Part shown: piece by piece, positions 1 through 9,405 of the stretch
Position numbering within the stretch: position 1 is the stretch's first letter
How the letters are laid out: each line of letters opens with the position of its first letter
NCBI GenBank assembly: GCA_964626565.1
Contig: CAZVFX010000010.1
Span: forward strand, 1 to 64,000
Length of the DNA stretch: 64,000 nucleotides
Reading direction: 5' to 3'
From: CAZVFX01 sp964626565
GTDB lineage: Bacteria; Myxococcota_A; UBA9042; CAIXZC01
Program-made: the position numbers and the translations under genes
Notes under the pieces: model-generated
Database searches by the model: none
What the model saw: the letters and a program-made list of their open reading frames with translations, nothing else
Told to the model about the DNA's origin: nothing

Positions 1-960
1 CTAGGCACCGATAATGCGCCGGCGGGAACGTACGGTCCCCAGCACGACGTGGTGTACAAGAATCTCAAAGTTTGGGAGGAGGAGGCAAGCCCCGTGGTTG
101 ATCCGGATCCGGTGGTGGAGGCCGACCAGGAAGTCGTGGCTCAGCCGGAGTGTGTGGAGAAGACCTTCGAGCCGGTGGCGGATACGTGGATCGAGCCCGG
201 GGACCCGGGGAAGAATCACGGCGGCAACGACGAGTTGCGGGTGGGGGGAGACGGGAGAGTGATCTTCTTCACGTTCGACATTACGGATGTGCAAGAGGTG
301 GTAGGGGGGAAGTTGGTGTTAAAAGCGATGAACGGCGGCGGCGGCGGTGATCTTCACGTCGTCAACGACAGCGGCTGGGATGAATATGGTGTGACTTTCA
401 ACGACCATCCCGGCTGGAACAACGAGGTTCTGGCCAGTCTGGGCCAGGTCAACATCGGCGCGCTATACACCTTCGATCTGCCGGGGGTGATCCAGGGCGA
501 TGGACCTTACTCTTTTGCGATAACCTCCGATGTCGAAGACGGAGCCGGATATCATTCGAAGGAATCGTCTGAAAAACACCCGACGTTGGTGCTGACTTCC
601 TGCGGCTGGCCGGCGCCCGTGGAGGAGCCGTCGGTCTCGGAGCCGTGGGCCCCTGACGTAGTCACCGGCCAGGACACATGGGAGGTGATTTCCCAGGAGG
701 ATAGCTATCTGCCGCAGGGGGACCACGTTCCCGCAAGCGATGACCTGGGCGGGACCGAAGGGGGGCCTGCGGAAGTCACGGAGCAACAGGAAGACGATGA
801 AGTGAGCCTTGCCGATGACACCCACAAATTCCTTGTCGAGAAGAAATCGTCGGGATGTGCCGCGGATTCGGGGCGCAGCGGTTTGCCCGGTCTCGTGCTG
901 TTGGTTCTGTTACTTCCTGCCGCTGTTGCGCTGGGCCGGGTCCGGCAGCCTGGCGCATGA
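1..960 (+). CDS. Secreted CBM96/DNRLRE-like surface protein, 5' partial
   Basis: The reading frame is open from base 1, so the gene begins upstream of the window; the GTG codons near 49 are internal. The first ~20 codons end in a VVYKNLKVW stretch like the last strand of a concanavalin A/LamG-type sandwich (inference). Bases ~165-600 encode a domain of the CBM96/DNRLRE type: PVADTWI start, RVIFFTFDI core, W-DEYGVTFND, and a closing SKESSEKHPTLVL. That family binds carbohydrate or serves as a beta-sandwich in secreted proteins. An acidic Pro/Glu linker follows, then GCAADSGRSG, a hydrophobic segment (~880-935) and a short Arg tail, a tripartite C-terminus like MYXO-CTERM anchors. Function is inferred only as a cell-surface polysaccharide-associated protein. 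Confidence 0.75.
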   Translation, partial: LGTDNAPAGTYGPQHDVVYKNLKVWEEEASPVVDPDPVVEADQEVVAQPECVEKTFEPVADTWIEPGDPGKNHGGNDELRVGGDGRVIFFTFDITDVQEVVGGKLVLKAMNGGGGGDLHVVNDSGWDEYGVTFNDHPGWNNEVLASLGQVNIGALYTFDLPGVIQGDGPYSFAITSDVEDGAGYHSKESSEKHPTLVLTSCGWPAPVEEPSVSEPWAPDVVTGQDTWEVISQEDSYLPQGDHVPASDDLGGTEGGPAEVTEQQEDDEVSLADDTHKFLVEKKSSGCAADSGRSGLPGLVLLVLLLPAAVALGRVRQPGA

Positions 961-1055
961 CGTTCATGGCCTGAATCTCGGTCGCTGTTCCTGCTTGCGG
1001 GTGCTGCCCGGGCGTGAGACAATCATCAACAACAACTTGCGTTGTGGAGGTGCTC

Positions 1056-4000
1056 ATGTTCTCGCGCGTGTGGAAGGTGATTTTCCTTGGGGCGGTCGCA
1101 GGAGTGGTGGCCTGTGGTGCGGAGGCCAGCCGGGCTCCCTTTTCCATGGACACCGGGATTGACGTTCCGAGTCCGGATCTGCGCGGGGACGTGACGGTTT
1201 CCGACCTTCCGTTTCGTGGGGATGTGGTGACCCCCGGCGATGTGGAGTTCGAGGGTGGCGGCGGCGAGTTGGAGTCGGAGGTGGAAGGGGATGTGTGGTG
1301 GTGGGAGATAGAGGAGGAGGTCTACGACCCGTGCGCCGACGCGCCGGAAACTGACGAAACCTGCGACGAATTCGACGATGATTGCGACGGTAAAATCGAC
1401 GAGGACTACGTGCCCGGCGTGTGCTACCACTCCAGCGGCTGGGGCACCTGCGAGGGCACCTACCTGTGCGTATTGGGAGCGTTGATTTGCAATGCCCCTG
1501 AACCTGAGCAGGAGATCTGCGACGGCGAGGACAACGATTGCGACGGGGAAGCGGACGAGGGCTTCCCCGATGTGGATGGGGACGGAGTGGCGGATTGCGA
1601 CCTGGCCGGGGACATTGACGGCGACGGGGTGAGCGATTGGAACGACGCGTTCCCCGAAGACCCGGAAGAGTGGGCGGATTCCGACGGTGACGGCGTGGGC
1701 GACAACTCCGACGAGTTTCCCAGCAATCCGGACGAGTGGGTGGATTCCGACGGCGACGGGATAGGCGACAACGGTGACATGTTCCCGGAAGACCCGGAGG
1801 AATGGGCGGACAGCGACTGGGACGGGGTAGGGGACAATTCCGACGAATTTCCGTACAACCCGGACGAGTGGGTAGATTCCGACGGCGACGGCATTGGCGA
1901 CAACGGTGACATGTTCCCTGACGACCCGGAGGAATACACGGACAGTGACTGGGATGGTGTGGGCGATAGTGGGGATGAGTTTCCGTACAACCCGGCCGAA
2001 ACCACCGACAGCGACGGCGACGGTATCGGCGACAATGCGGACATGTTCCCTGATGACCCGGAGGAATCGAGCGACGCTGACTGGGACGGCGTGGGTGACA
2101 ATTCGGACGAATTTCCCTCCAACCCCAACGAGTGGCAGGACTCCGACGACGACGGCGTGGGGGACAACGGAGACGCATTCCCTAACGACCCGGAGGAGCA
2201 CTCGGACCAGGACGGCGACGGGGTAGGGAACAACGGCGACGAGTATCCGTACGACCCAACCGAGTGGGCGGACTCCGACGAAGACGGTGTAGGTGACAAC
2301 GGGGATGCGTTCCCCAACGACCCGGAGGAGTGGAAGGACACTGACGGGGACGGCAAGGGGGACAACTGGGATAACTGCATCGACCTGCCCAACCCGGGGC
2401 AGGAGAACCAGGACGACGACGAGTTCGGGGACCTGTGCGATGACGACATCGACGGAGACGGGTTCTTGAACGAGGAAGACAATTGCCCGGAAATTCCCAA
2501 CTGGGGCCAGGAGGATGTGGACGACGACGGCGAAGGGGATGCGTGTGACCCGGATACGGACGGCGACGGCGTCTCCGACGACGACGACAACTGTCCGGAC
2601 GAGCCCAACCCGCTGCAGGCCGACATGGACAACGACGGCCTGGGCAATCTTTGCGACAACGACGCCGACGGTGATTCCGTACCCGACAGCGCGGACAATT
2701 GTGTTGGTGTGAAGAACCCCGGCCAGGGAGATTTCAACGCCAACGGCGTCGGTGATGCATGTGATTCCGAGTGTGGGGCCACGACCGACAAGACCGGCTG
2801 GACCGCGACCCAGTCCACGTGGTGGCTGCAGCCGTGGGGCAACAGTTGCGACGGCAAAGCGGCCAACATGATCAACGGTTTGTATCAGGCCCAGGGAAAC
2901 GCTTACAACGCGTGCGACGGCCCGGTCAGCCCGCGGGGTTTCTATTCCCCGGCTTACACCGTTCCAAACGCCGGCCAGTGGTTCGAGGTGCACTTCGGGG
3001 AGCCTATGGTGCTGCACTGGCTGAGCCTGGTGCAGTATGCTCCCGGCGTCTACGTGTCGGGCATGGCTTCTCCGAGCAAACACACCGCGCTGCTGGCCGA
3101 CGCTACTCTCATCTTCGACGGAGACAAGGACAACGCGGTGGAGGTTACCTTCCCCGCAACGACCCTCGCCTCGTTGCCGATGGAAGGACAAGTGGCAGAG
3201 AGCGTTCGGGTGGTGATGAAGTCGTTTCACGGTAACGCGGCCAATCCGTCCGCCTGGATCATGGAACTCGACATAGTCGAAGTGCCCGGCTGTGAGCAGG
3301 TTTTCACCCCTAAGGATCATGACGGTGACGGGGTTGCTGACGACGAGGATGCCTTCCCTGAAGACCCGAAGGAATGGGCGGACACTGATGGGGATGGCAT
3401 CGGTGACAACGCGGACGGCGATGACGACGGGGACGGGGTTCCGGATGAGGAAGACCTGAATCCGTTGGAGGACCAGGGTGACGCTGACTTCGACAACGAC
3501 GGGATCCCCGATGGCCTCGATGACGATGACGACAACGATGGGGTGCCCGACGTTGACGACGCGTTCCCCTACAATGCGGACGCCTCGGCGGACGTCGACT
3601 TCGATATGGTGGACGACAACGTGGATAACTGCGCAGGCGTGCCCAATCCGGGCCAGAAGGACCTGGACGGTGACGGCATGGGCGATGAGTGTGACCCCGA
3701 CGCTGACGGGGACGGGGTGCCCGCGGACGAAGGTGATTGCGACGATCTGGAGCCGCTGGCATTCCCCGGCAACGACGAGGTGGCTTGTAACGGCATCGAT
3801 GACGACTGCGACGAAGCCACTCCGGACGATTCAGGGATTAGCATCGGTCTCAACGAGGCCAATCCGGGCCTGTCGTGCCTGGACATCCACCTCAACGGCT
3901 GCGGCACCCTCGACGCCACCTACTGGATCGACCCGGACGGCGACGGCGGGGTGGCTCCGTTCGAGGCGTACTGCGACATGACTACCGACGGCGGCGGCTG

Positions 4001-4466
4001 GACCATGATTACCAACGTCATCGAGGTGAAGCCGTTTGACTATTCAGCCGGGCACGAGTTGGACCATAACTTCATCTGGCCCCAGGGCATTTCCCAGACC
4101 ATGGCTGCGGTGAGCACCGACATCCGGTACGAGTGCAAGAAAAAGGACGTCGAGACCTACGTGGACCTCAAGACCTCCAATTCCCAGTGGACGACTCGTC
4201 CCTATTCCAACGCTAACGCCTGCTCGGTGGGGTACAACTGGAAGCCCAATACATCGTCATTCGTCTTTTTGGAGAAGCACAACGAGAGTCTCGGCGGCGT
4301 CGAAAACGTCTCGTGTTGCTGCCGTAACGGACATGCGCTGGCCACCTACCAGATCGGAGTGAGCGTCTACGACTGGTTCATCGACGACCTGTTCTACGCC
4401 AACTTGGACGAGCGGCTCTGTGCCGGTTCGGGCGATCCTGATTACATGCGAGTGTACTACAGGTAG
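1056..4466 (+). CDS. Lipoprotein with MopE motifs, TSP3 array, discoidin-like and fibrinogen-like domains
   Basis: 1136 aa from the ATG at 1056, preceded by GGAGG; the in-frame GTG at 1014 has no such site. The signal peptide ends in AGVVAC (Cys20), so a lipoprotein is expected. Order: Asp-rich linker; two MopE-type metal-binding motifs (CDEFDDDCDGKIDED, ICDGEDNDCDGEADEG); eleven 22-residue Asp-rich repeats at 1611-2336; Cys-containing TSP3 repeats to ~2765; an all-beta region at ~2775-3290 that could be discoidin-like; more TSP3 (~3315-3720); another MopE-like motif; and a C-terminal fibrinogen-like domain starting SCLDIHLNGCG with YCDMTTDGGGWTM. TSP3 and MopE motifs bind Ca or other metals in known proteins. 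A large Ca-stabilised surface adhesin is the reasonable inference. Confidence 0.85.
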   Translation: MFSRVWKVIFLGAVAGVVACGAEASRAPFSMDTGIDVPSPDLRGDVTVSDLPFRGDVVTPGDVEFEGGGGELESEVEGDVWWWEIEEEVYDPCADAPETDETCDEFDDDCDGKIDEDYVPGVCYHSSGWGTCEGTYLCVLGALICNAPEPEQEICDGEDNDCDGEADEGFPDVDGDGVADCDLAGDIDGDGVSDWNDAFPEDPEEWADSDGDGVGDNSDEFPSNPDEWVDSDGDGIGDNGDMFPEDPEEWADSDWDGVGDNSDEFPYNPDEWVDSDGDGIGDNGDMFPDDPEEYTDSDWDGVGDSGDEFPYNPAETTDSDGDGIGDNADMFPDDPEESSDADWDGVGDNSDEFPSNPNEWQDSDDDGVGDNGDAFPNDPEEHSDQDGDGVGNNGDEYPYDPTEWADSDEDGVGDNGDAFPNDPEEWKDTDGDGKGDNWDNCIDLPNPGQENQDDDEFGDLCDDDIDGDGFLNEEDNCPEIPNWGQEDVDDDGEGDACDPDTDGDGVSDDDDNCPDEPNPLQADMDNDGLGNLCDNDADGDSVPDSADNCVGVKNPGQGDFNANGVGDACDSECGATTDKTGWTATQSTWWLQPWGNSCDGKAANMINGLYQAQGNAYNACDGPVSPRGFYSPAYTVPNAGQWFEVHFGEPMVLHWLSLVQYAPGVYVSGMASPSKHTALLADATLIFDGDKDNAVEVTFPATTLASLPMEGQVAESVRVVMKSFHGNAANPSAWIMELDIVEVPGCEQVFTPKDHDGDGVADDEDAFPEDPKEWADTDGDGIGDNADGDDDGDGVPDEEDLNPLEDQGDADFDNDGIPDGLDDDDDNDGVPDVDDAFPYNADASADVDFDMVDDNVDNCAGVPNPGQKDLDGDGMGDECDPDADGDGVPADEGDCDDLEPLAFPGNDEVACNGIDDDCDEATPDDSGISIGLNEANPGLSCLDIHLNGCGTLDATYWIDPDGDGGVAPFEAYCDMTTDGGGWTMITNVIEVKPFDYSAGHELDHNFIWPQGISQTMAAVSTDIRYECKKKDVETYVDLKTSNSQWTTRPYSNANACSVGYNWKPNTSSFVFLEKHNESLGGVENVSCCCRNGHALATYQIGVSVYDWFIDDLFYANLDERLCAGSGDPDYMRVYYR
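1611..2336 (+). repeat. Eleven exact-length 66-bp (22-aa) TSP3-like repeats
   Basis: Consensus DSDGDGxGDNxDxFPxxPxEW, without the cysteines of classical TSP3 units. All eleven units are exactly 66 bp. They alternate between a DEFPxNPxEW form and a DMFPxDPEE form, which gives a 132-bp super-period over the first seven units. Confidence 0.9.
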
Positions 4467-4581
4467 GTTTCAGTCAACGGATAACAGGCGGGTCCCCGAC
4501 TTCGCCAAGGCTCTGTGGCCTTCGGCAGGGTCAGGGTCCAGGGTCCAGGGTCCAGGTTGTCACAGCCAACAACTCTCAGTT
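4467..4581. other. Convergent intergenic region with GGGTCCA repeat
   Basis: It separates two convergent surface-protein genes. At 4528-4556 there is a short tandem array of the 7-mer GGGTCCA (one GGGTCA plus three GGGTCCA). No convincing terminator stem with a T-tract was found. Confidence 0.6.
4528..4556. repeat. Short tandem repeat of GGGTCCA
   Basis: Four copies of a 7-mer (first copy GGGTCA). The same 7-mer family recurs after ffh at 9224-9248. Confidence 0.8.
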
Positions 4582-7539
4582 CTACTGGAAGAAGAAGGGA
4601 TTCTGATAGTCAGGGGTGATTTTGAACTGACCCGCGTCATCGGTGACAGGCAAAATCTCACCACTAGGCCATGCGAGAGTACACACCTCCCACATGTCCG
4701 AGTTGACCAACTCAGTCTCCGACACTTCGAAGACCAGTTGCGAGAAGATGTACACCCGCAGGCTGACGAAGGAGACCCCGTAGCCGTGGTCGTTCCAGTA
4801 GTGGACCCCCACCTTGTAAGTGACGTTCTCGGGGAGATTCAGGTTGATGTTCTCCGGACCTGCTCCGTCGGTGTCATCCCGATCGAGGCCCGGGTCATCG
4901 TCGAGGCCCGGGTCGGCGCTGCCCCAGTTGGGATGGGAATTAAACCAGAAGCAGTCATACGGTATGTCGAACCAGGGGTCAGGTTGACCGTCTCCGTCGA
5001 TGTCGGGGCTGGCGGCAAAGGGATGGGCAAAGTGGATGTCCACATCTGTGCCCGCCTCTGGCCCTTCGTCGGTTTCGTCGGGGTCGTTGGGGGTGTGCCA
5101 GAACAGTTCAATGTGAATGGCCTCATCGGGGATGACCACGACCTCGTATTCTGCGGGTACGCACGACTGGGCACCCGAGGAGTCAAGCACGACTAGCGAG
5201 AACTTGTACGTTCCCGCCATGTTGGTCTCGAAGGTCGGATTCGGGAATGACGATGCGGGGATGAAGACGGATTGTGATCCCGCAGGTTGAACCACGGTCC
5301 ACTGGAATCCCTGAATGTCGTCGTTGACCGCGTAACTTTCGTCTCCGTAGAGGTGGAGCACGGTCTGCGGGATGACCTCGTCGCCTTCGGCGCACTTGAT
5401 CACGGCTACCGGGCATGTTTCATCCACGCCCGCACCGCTGACCTCCACTTCCTTGTCGTCACCGGAAGCATTGCTGGTGACGACGATGGATGCCGTGTCC
5501 AGGAGCAGGTTGCCTTCAGCGTCGACAGGTGCGGCCTGAGTGGGCATGAACATGACCGCCACGGACACGGTTTCCCCGGCTCCCACTAACAGCGGTTCCG
5601 CAACCGACGGCACGTGGTCCAGGGATGAGTAGTCGAGGCCGAAGTCGGGGGAAGAACCTTCTTTCATCGCAATCCCGGAGATCTCCAACGGGTCGGAGCC
5701 GCACGAAGTGATCTCCAGGGGCAGCACTGCCAGAGTGAACACCTTTTTGCCTCCGAAATCGATCTGGCTGGGAGAGACTTCGAGGCAGGCGTCAACGGGG
5801 ACGACGCACTCGCCATCCACACATTCACCTTCGGGACAGGCCCCGCAGGAGCCTCCGCAGCCGTCGTCGCCGCACTCTTTGTCGAGGCAGTCGGGGTTGC
5901 AAACGTCGGACTGGCAAACGAACATGGGGTCGGGAAGAGTGTCCTCCCAAATCAGGCACTCCCAGCCGGGCGGGCACTCTTCGATGCAGAATTCAGTGCA
6001 CACTCCGCCAACTTCGGTAGGGAAGCACAGCCCCGACTCGCATTCATCGTTGAATTGACACGGCGCGCCGAAGCCGCCCGGCTCGATTTTGCAGTTTCCC
6101 TCGATGCACTTTTCGTTGGGCAGGCACTGCCCGCAGTCGCCGCCACAGCCGTCGTCTCCGCATTCCTTACCGTCGCAATCGGCTTCACAGGCCACGCATT
6201 CGCCGGCTTTGCACTCCGCTCCATCGGGGCAGGGGCAGTCGGTGTAGCAGGTGGTGCAGTCTTCGCCGTTGGCCGCGGAGCAGAGGCCGTTGCCACAGAA
6301 CTCATCACCTCCACAGCCGCCGCATTGGTCCGCACATTCGCCCACGCAGATGCCGTCCCAGGCGGATTCACAGCAGTACGGGTCCATGCCGCAAACGCAC
6401 TCTTCGCATGGGCAGCCGCCGCAGCCGGGAGTGTCGGATGGCTCGCAACCGGCGCCCGGGCCTTCTACGCAGATGTTATTCTGGCAATTCAGGCCCGCGC
6501 CGCATTGTCCGCAACTACCGCCACAGCCGTCGTTGCCGCACTGTTTGCCCGCACAATCGGGTTCGCAGGGCACGCACTCGCCGGCCTGACATTCTTCGCC
6601 GGGTCCGCAGGGGCAGTCAGTGGGGCAGATAGAGCAGTTCTCACCGCTTTCCAGCGAACACTCGAAGTCGCCGCAATACCCTTCGCCGCACCCCTCGCAG
6701 TTAGCCGCACAGATCTGGACGCACAGGTCGTGCCACGAGGTCTCACAGCACTCCGGCAGCATCTCGCACACGCACGCCTCGCACTCGCACCCGCCGCACC
6801 CGGCCACGGGAGCAGCGCTGCAACCGTCCAGCGGACCTCCGCACACGCCGTTGTAGCAAACGCCGTCATCCGGGCAGTCGCCGCAGGAACCGTAGCAGCC
6901 GTCGTCGCCGCACTCTTTACCGTCGCACTGGGACTCGCAGCCCGCCTTGCACTCGAGGCTGATCTGGAAGGGCCCTTCATCGCCCTGGAGACTGTCGACT
7001 ACGAGGTAGTACTTCAGGCCCGCAGTGGCTTCGAACTGGGCCAGTCCCTCTCCTTCACCGATGGCCAGGCAGGTCTGCTGATCGCACGCAGCCTGGGTCA
7101 CCAGCACTTCCTGCGTTGTTGCCACGGAATCAAGGATAGCGGTGGCGGTGTCGTCTTCTTCCGGCATGAAAATGTACACAAGCTCTCCGCCGCCGCCCTC
7201 GTAGTTGCCGCAGTCATAGTCCTGCATCTCGTTGGCAAACGCGGTGGTGTCTCCTTGAATCGTCTCACCGCAGGTGATCTCCGAGACCATTTCGCAGGTA
7301 GGCTGCTTCTTGCATTGGTCATCGGCTGCGCACAGGTATCCGGAGTCGCACGGCCCGCACTCTCCGCCGCACCCGTCGTCGCCGCAATCCTTGCCCGTGC
7401 AGTCGGGCTCGCACACCGTCTCTTCAGCCGCCTGGTCACCGGCAGTCACGTCGCCGCTGCCGCCGCCTCCCGGCCAGCAGGACAACATTACACAAGCTGC
7501 CATCGCGAGTGCGGCCACCATCAGTCGTTCAGATCCCAT
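4582..7539 (-). CDS. Large Cys-rich lipoprotein with choice-of-anchor-D and PKD-like domains
   Basis: 985 aa; the ATG at 7539 is preceded by GGAGGGCTGAA. The signal peptide ends CVMLSC (Cys21), indicating a lipoprotein. After a PPC-like beta domain (residues ~90-220), five modules of the form CxxDCxGKxCGDDGCGGxCGxC alternate with two GCGGCxCExCVC...CCExxWxxxC modules and two CPTDCPC/CYTDCPC modules. Then come a choice-of-anchor-D (ASH-like) domain (~605-720), a PKD-like domain (~735-830) and a C-terminal Asp-rich domain with PDIDGDGQPDPWFD and DTDGAGPENINL. These modules are typical of myxobacterial-type secreted proteins; the molecular function is unknown. The C-terminal domain is shared with the lipoprotein at 50582-52651. 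Confidence 0.85.
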   Translation of the reverse strand: MGSERLMVAALAMAACVMLSCWPGGGGSGDVTAGDQAAEETVCEPDCTGKDCGDDGCGGECGPCDSGYLCAADDQCKKQPTCEMVSEITCGETIQGDTTAFANEMQDYDCGNYEGGGGELVYIFMPEEDDTATAILDSVATTQEVLVTQAACDQQTCLAIGEGEGLAQFEATAGLKYYLVVDSLQGDEGPFQISLECKAGCESQCDGKECGDDGCYGSCGDCPDDGVCYNGVCGGPLDGCSAAPVAGCGGCECEACVCEMLPECCETSWHDLCVQICAANCEGCGEGYCGDFECSLESGENCSICPTDCPCGPGEECQAGECVPCEPDCAGKQCGNDGCGGSCGQCGAGLNCQNNICVEGPGAGCEPSDTPGCGGCPCEECVCGMDPYCCESAWDGICVGECADQCGGCGGDEFCGNGLCSAANGEDCTTCYTDCPCPDGAECKAGECVACEADCDGKECGDDGCGGDCGQCLPNEKCIEGNCKIEPGGFGAPCQFNDECESGLCFPTEVGGVCTEFCIEECPPGWECLIWEDTLPDPMFVCQSDVCNPDCLDKECGDDGCGGSCGACPEGECVDGECVVPVDACLEVSPSQIDFGGKKVFTLAVLPLEITSCGSDPLEISGIAMKEGSSPDFGLDYSSLDHVPSVAEPLLVGAGETVSVAVMFMPTQAAPVDAEGNLLLDTASIVVTSNASGDDKEVEVSGAGVDETCPVAVIKCAEGDEVIPQTVLHLYGDESYAVNDDIQGFQWTVVQPAGSQSVFIPASSFPNPTFETNMAGTYKFSLVVLDSSGAQSCVPAEYEVVVIPDEAIHIELFWHTPNDPDETDEGPEAGTDVDIHFAHPFAASPDIDGDGQPDPWFDIPYDCFWFNSHPNWGSADPGLDDDPGLDRDDTDGAGPENINLNLPENVTYKVGVHYWNDHGYGVSFVSLRVYIFSQLVFEVSETELVNSDMWEVCTLAWPSGEILPVTDDAGQFKITPDYQNPFFFQ

Positions 7540-7583
7540 TTCAGCCCTCCGGCCAGATCGTCATCGTTACGTGTTGCGCGCAG

Positions 7584-7612
7584 AGTATACTATGCTAGTG
7601 ATCCTACTGCAA
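7584..7612 (-). promoter_or_regulatory. Sigma70-type promoter for the Cys-rich lipoprotein
   Basis: Reading the minus strand: TTGCAG (7612-7607), a 17-bp spacer, then TATACT (7589-7584). The start codon lies ~45 bases downstream. Confidence 0.5.
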
Positions 7613-7613
7613 C

Positions 7614-7619
7614 TTGACA
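7614..7619 (+). promoter_or_regulatory. Possible -35 element for ffh
   Basis: A perfect TTGACA lies 62 bases before the ffh start; the -10 at 17-bp spacing (TAATCA) is poor. Divergent to the minus-strand promoter next to it. Confidence 0.25.
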
Positions 7620-7680
7620 CCACCGTGTCTTAACTGTAATCATGCTGGCGTCTTAACGTGGTTGCAGGGGAGCGGGAAAA

Positions 7681-9216
7681 ATGCTGGAAACTCTCAGTCA
7701 GGGATTTCGGAACGCTAAAGCGAGGCTCAAGGGCTATCGCCAGATAACCGAAGGTAACATCGAGGAAGCGCTCGAACAGATCCGTACGTCGCTGCTGGAA
7801 GCGGACGTGGAGTTTCACGTCGCCAAGGCCTTTGCCGAGAAGGTGAAAGAAACCGCAGTTGGGGAGATGGTGCTCACCAAGGTGAGCCACCGTGAGCAGG
7901 ACATGAAGGTCACCCCGGCGGACCACTTCATCAAGATCTGCAACGATGAGCTTGTTGGCCTCATGGGCGAACCGGATCCCGACATCAAGCGGAGCCAGAC
8001 CAGAAAGGTCACCACAGTGATGATGGTGGGTCTTCAGGGGTCGGGTAAGACCACCACGGCCGCGAAGCTGGCGCGGAACTTCAAGAAGGACGGTTCCAAC
8101 CCGTTGCTGGTCGCGGCCGACGTGTATCGTCCCGCCGCGGTCGAGCAGTTGATGATTCTGGGCGAGCGGGTTGACGTACCGGTCCATCATAAGGAAGGCC
8201 AGATGCCGCCTCAATTGTGCGCCGAGGCGATGCGTAAGGCCGCGGTGGACGGCCACGATGTGGTTATCTTCGACACCGCGGGGCGGCTGGCCATTGACGA
8301 AAAGCTCATGAACGAGCTGGAGGAGATCGACCGCTCCGCCGGAGCGGACAACATCTTCCTCGTCGTCGACTCCATGATCGGTCAGGACGCGGTGAATACC
8401 GCACGTGAATTCAACCGGCGGTTGGATCTGGACGGCGTGGTGCTCACCAAGCTGGACGGCGACGCCAGAGGTGGTGCCGCGCTGTCAATCAGAGCTGTCA
8501 CCGGCAAACCGATCAAATACGTCGGTATGGGCGAGGGTCTGGACAAGCTGGAAGTGTTCCGTCCCGAGGGACTTGCTTCTCGTATCCTAGGCTTCGGCGA
8601 TGTTGTCGGGCTCATGCAGGATTTCGAGGAGGTGGTGGATGCGCAGCAGGCGGAAGAAGACGCCATGCGCATGCTCAAGGGGGATTTTAACCTCACCCAG
8701 TTCCTCGACCAGATCAAGACTCTGAAGAAGCTCGGCCCCCTCCAGGACGTCATGGATAAACTGCCGTTCTTCCCCGACGGTTTGCCCGAGGGGATGTCGG
8801 TAGACGACAAGGCGCTGGTTCGCATCGAGGCGATGATCCAGAGTATGACCCCACAGGAGCGGCTCGACCCCAAAGTCATCACCGAGAGTCGCATGGAGCG
8901 CATCGCCAAAGGCTCCGGTCACCAGGTCAAAGACGTGGAAGATCTGATGGCCCGGTTCAACGGCATGCAGAACATGATGGGGCAACTCGGCAAGAATCCG
9001 GGACTATTGGGGCGCATCCCCGGGTTAAAACAGTTGGCCCAGTCCCGGGCTATGAAGGGCATGAACATGGAAGACGTGCTCCCCATGATGCCCGGCGGCG
9101 ATATGGAAGAGGGGCGCAAGAAGAGACGTTTTGTCGACATTCAGAAACGTCGCCGGAAAGACAAGCTTGCAAGGAAGCAGAAGCAGAAGCAGCGCAAGAA
9201 GAAGAAGAAGAGGTAG
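7681..9216 (+). CDS. ffh: Signal recognition particle protein Ffh
   Basis: 511 aa, the SRP54-type GTPase that binds 4.5S/SRP RNA and signal peptides and delivers ribosomes to FtsY at the membrane. The N domain (1-~100) is followed by the G domain with P-loop GLQGSGKT (117-124), DTAGR, TKLDGDARGGAALS and the GMGEGLDKLEVF element. The Met-rich M domain contains the RNA-binding helix region SRMERIAKGSG. The C-terminus has an unusually long Lys/Arg-rich tail (RKKRRFVDIQKRRRK then KQKQKQRKKKKKR), which could add RNA or membrane affinity. A GGGGAGCGGG stretch precedes the ATG. It is encoded alone, divergent from the Cys-rich lipoprotein. Confidence 0.97.
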   Translation: MLETLSQGFRNAKARLKGYRQITEGNIEEALEQIRTSLLEADVEFHVAKAFAEKVKETAVGEMVLTKVSHREQDMKVTPADHFIKICNDELVGLMGEPDPDIKRSQTRKVTTVMMVGLQGSGKTTTAAKLARNFKKDGSNPLLVAADVYRPAAVEQLMILGERVDVPVHHKEGQMPPQLCAEAMRKAAVDGHDVVIFDTAGRLAIDEKLMNELEEIDRSAGADNIFLVVDSMIGQDAVNTAREFNRRLDLDGVVLTKLDGDARGGAALSIRAVTGKPIKYVGMGEGLDKLEVFRPEGLASRILGFGDVVGLMQDFEEVVDAQQAEEDAMRMLKGDFNLTQFLDQIKTLKKLGPLQDVMDKLPFFPDGLPEGMSVDDKALVRIEAMIQSMTPQERLDPKVITESRMERIAKGSGHQVKDVEDLMARFNGMQNMMGQLGKNPGLLGRIPGLKQLAQSRAMKGMNMEDVLPMMPGGDMEEGRKKRRFVDIQKRRRKDKLARKQKQKQRKKKKKR

Positions 9217-9405
9217 AGAGGCGGGGTCCAGGGTCCAGGGTCAGGGTCGTGGGTCGAGAAGAGGCGGTAGAGAGGCAGGCGGTAGCAAAGGAAAGGCGGT
9301 AGGCGGTAGGAACGGCAACAACAGCACCCTAAGCGTTAGCGCCGGGCCTACGATGCGCCGGCACAGATAGCTTCCAAGGATCTGCTGTTGGCAGCGAGGT
9401 GAACC
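9217..9405. other. Intergenic region with short repeats
   Basis: 189 bases between ffh and the biosynthetic operon. GGGTCCA repeats lie at 9224-9248, followed by an irregular GGCGGTAG-rich stretch (~9262-9310) with two GAGAGGC words. No clear terminator or promoter was found. Confidence 0.5.
9224..9248. repeat. Short tandem repeat of GGGTCCA
   Basis: Two GGGTCCA units, one GGGTCA and a partial unit; same 7-mer as at 4528-4556. Confidence 0.75.

Noticed and set aside
1611..2336. CRISPR-like array
   Set aside because: Units are in-frame coding repeats with no unique spacers between identical direct repeats; no cas genes nearby.
1026..3320. Long minus-strand frame opposite the TSP3 lipoprotein
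   Set aside because: It mirrors GAC/GTC-rich repeat codons of the plus-strand gene; no start signal, no domain, and repeat coding fully explains the open frame.
6055..7617. Plus-strand frame of about 520 codons over the Cys-rich lipoprotein
   Set aside because: Ala-rich antisense artefact of GC-rich Cys/Gly codons; the minus-strand gene has signal peptide, binding site and promoter.
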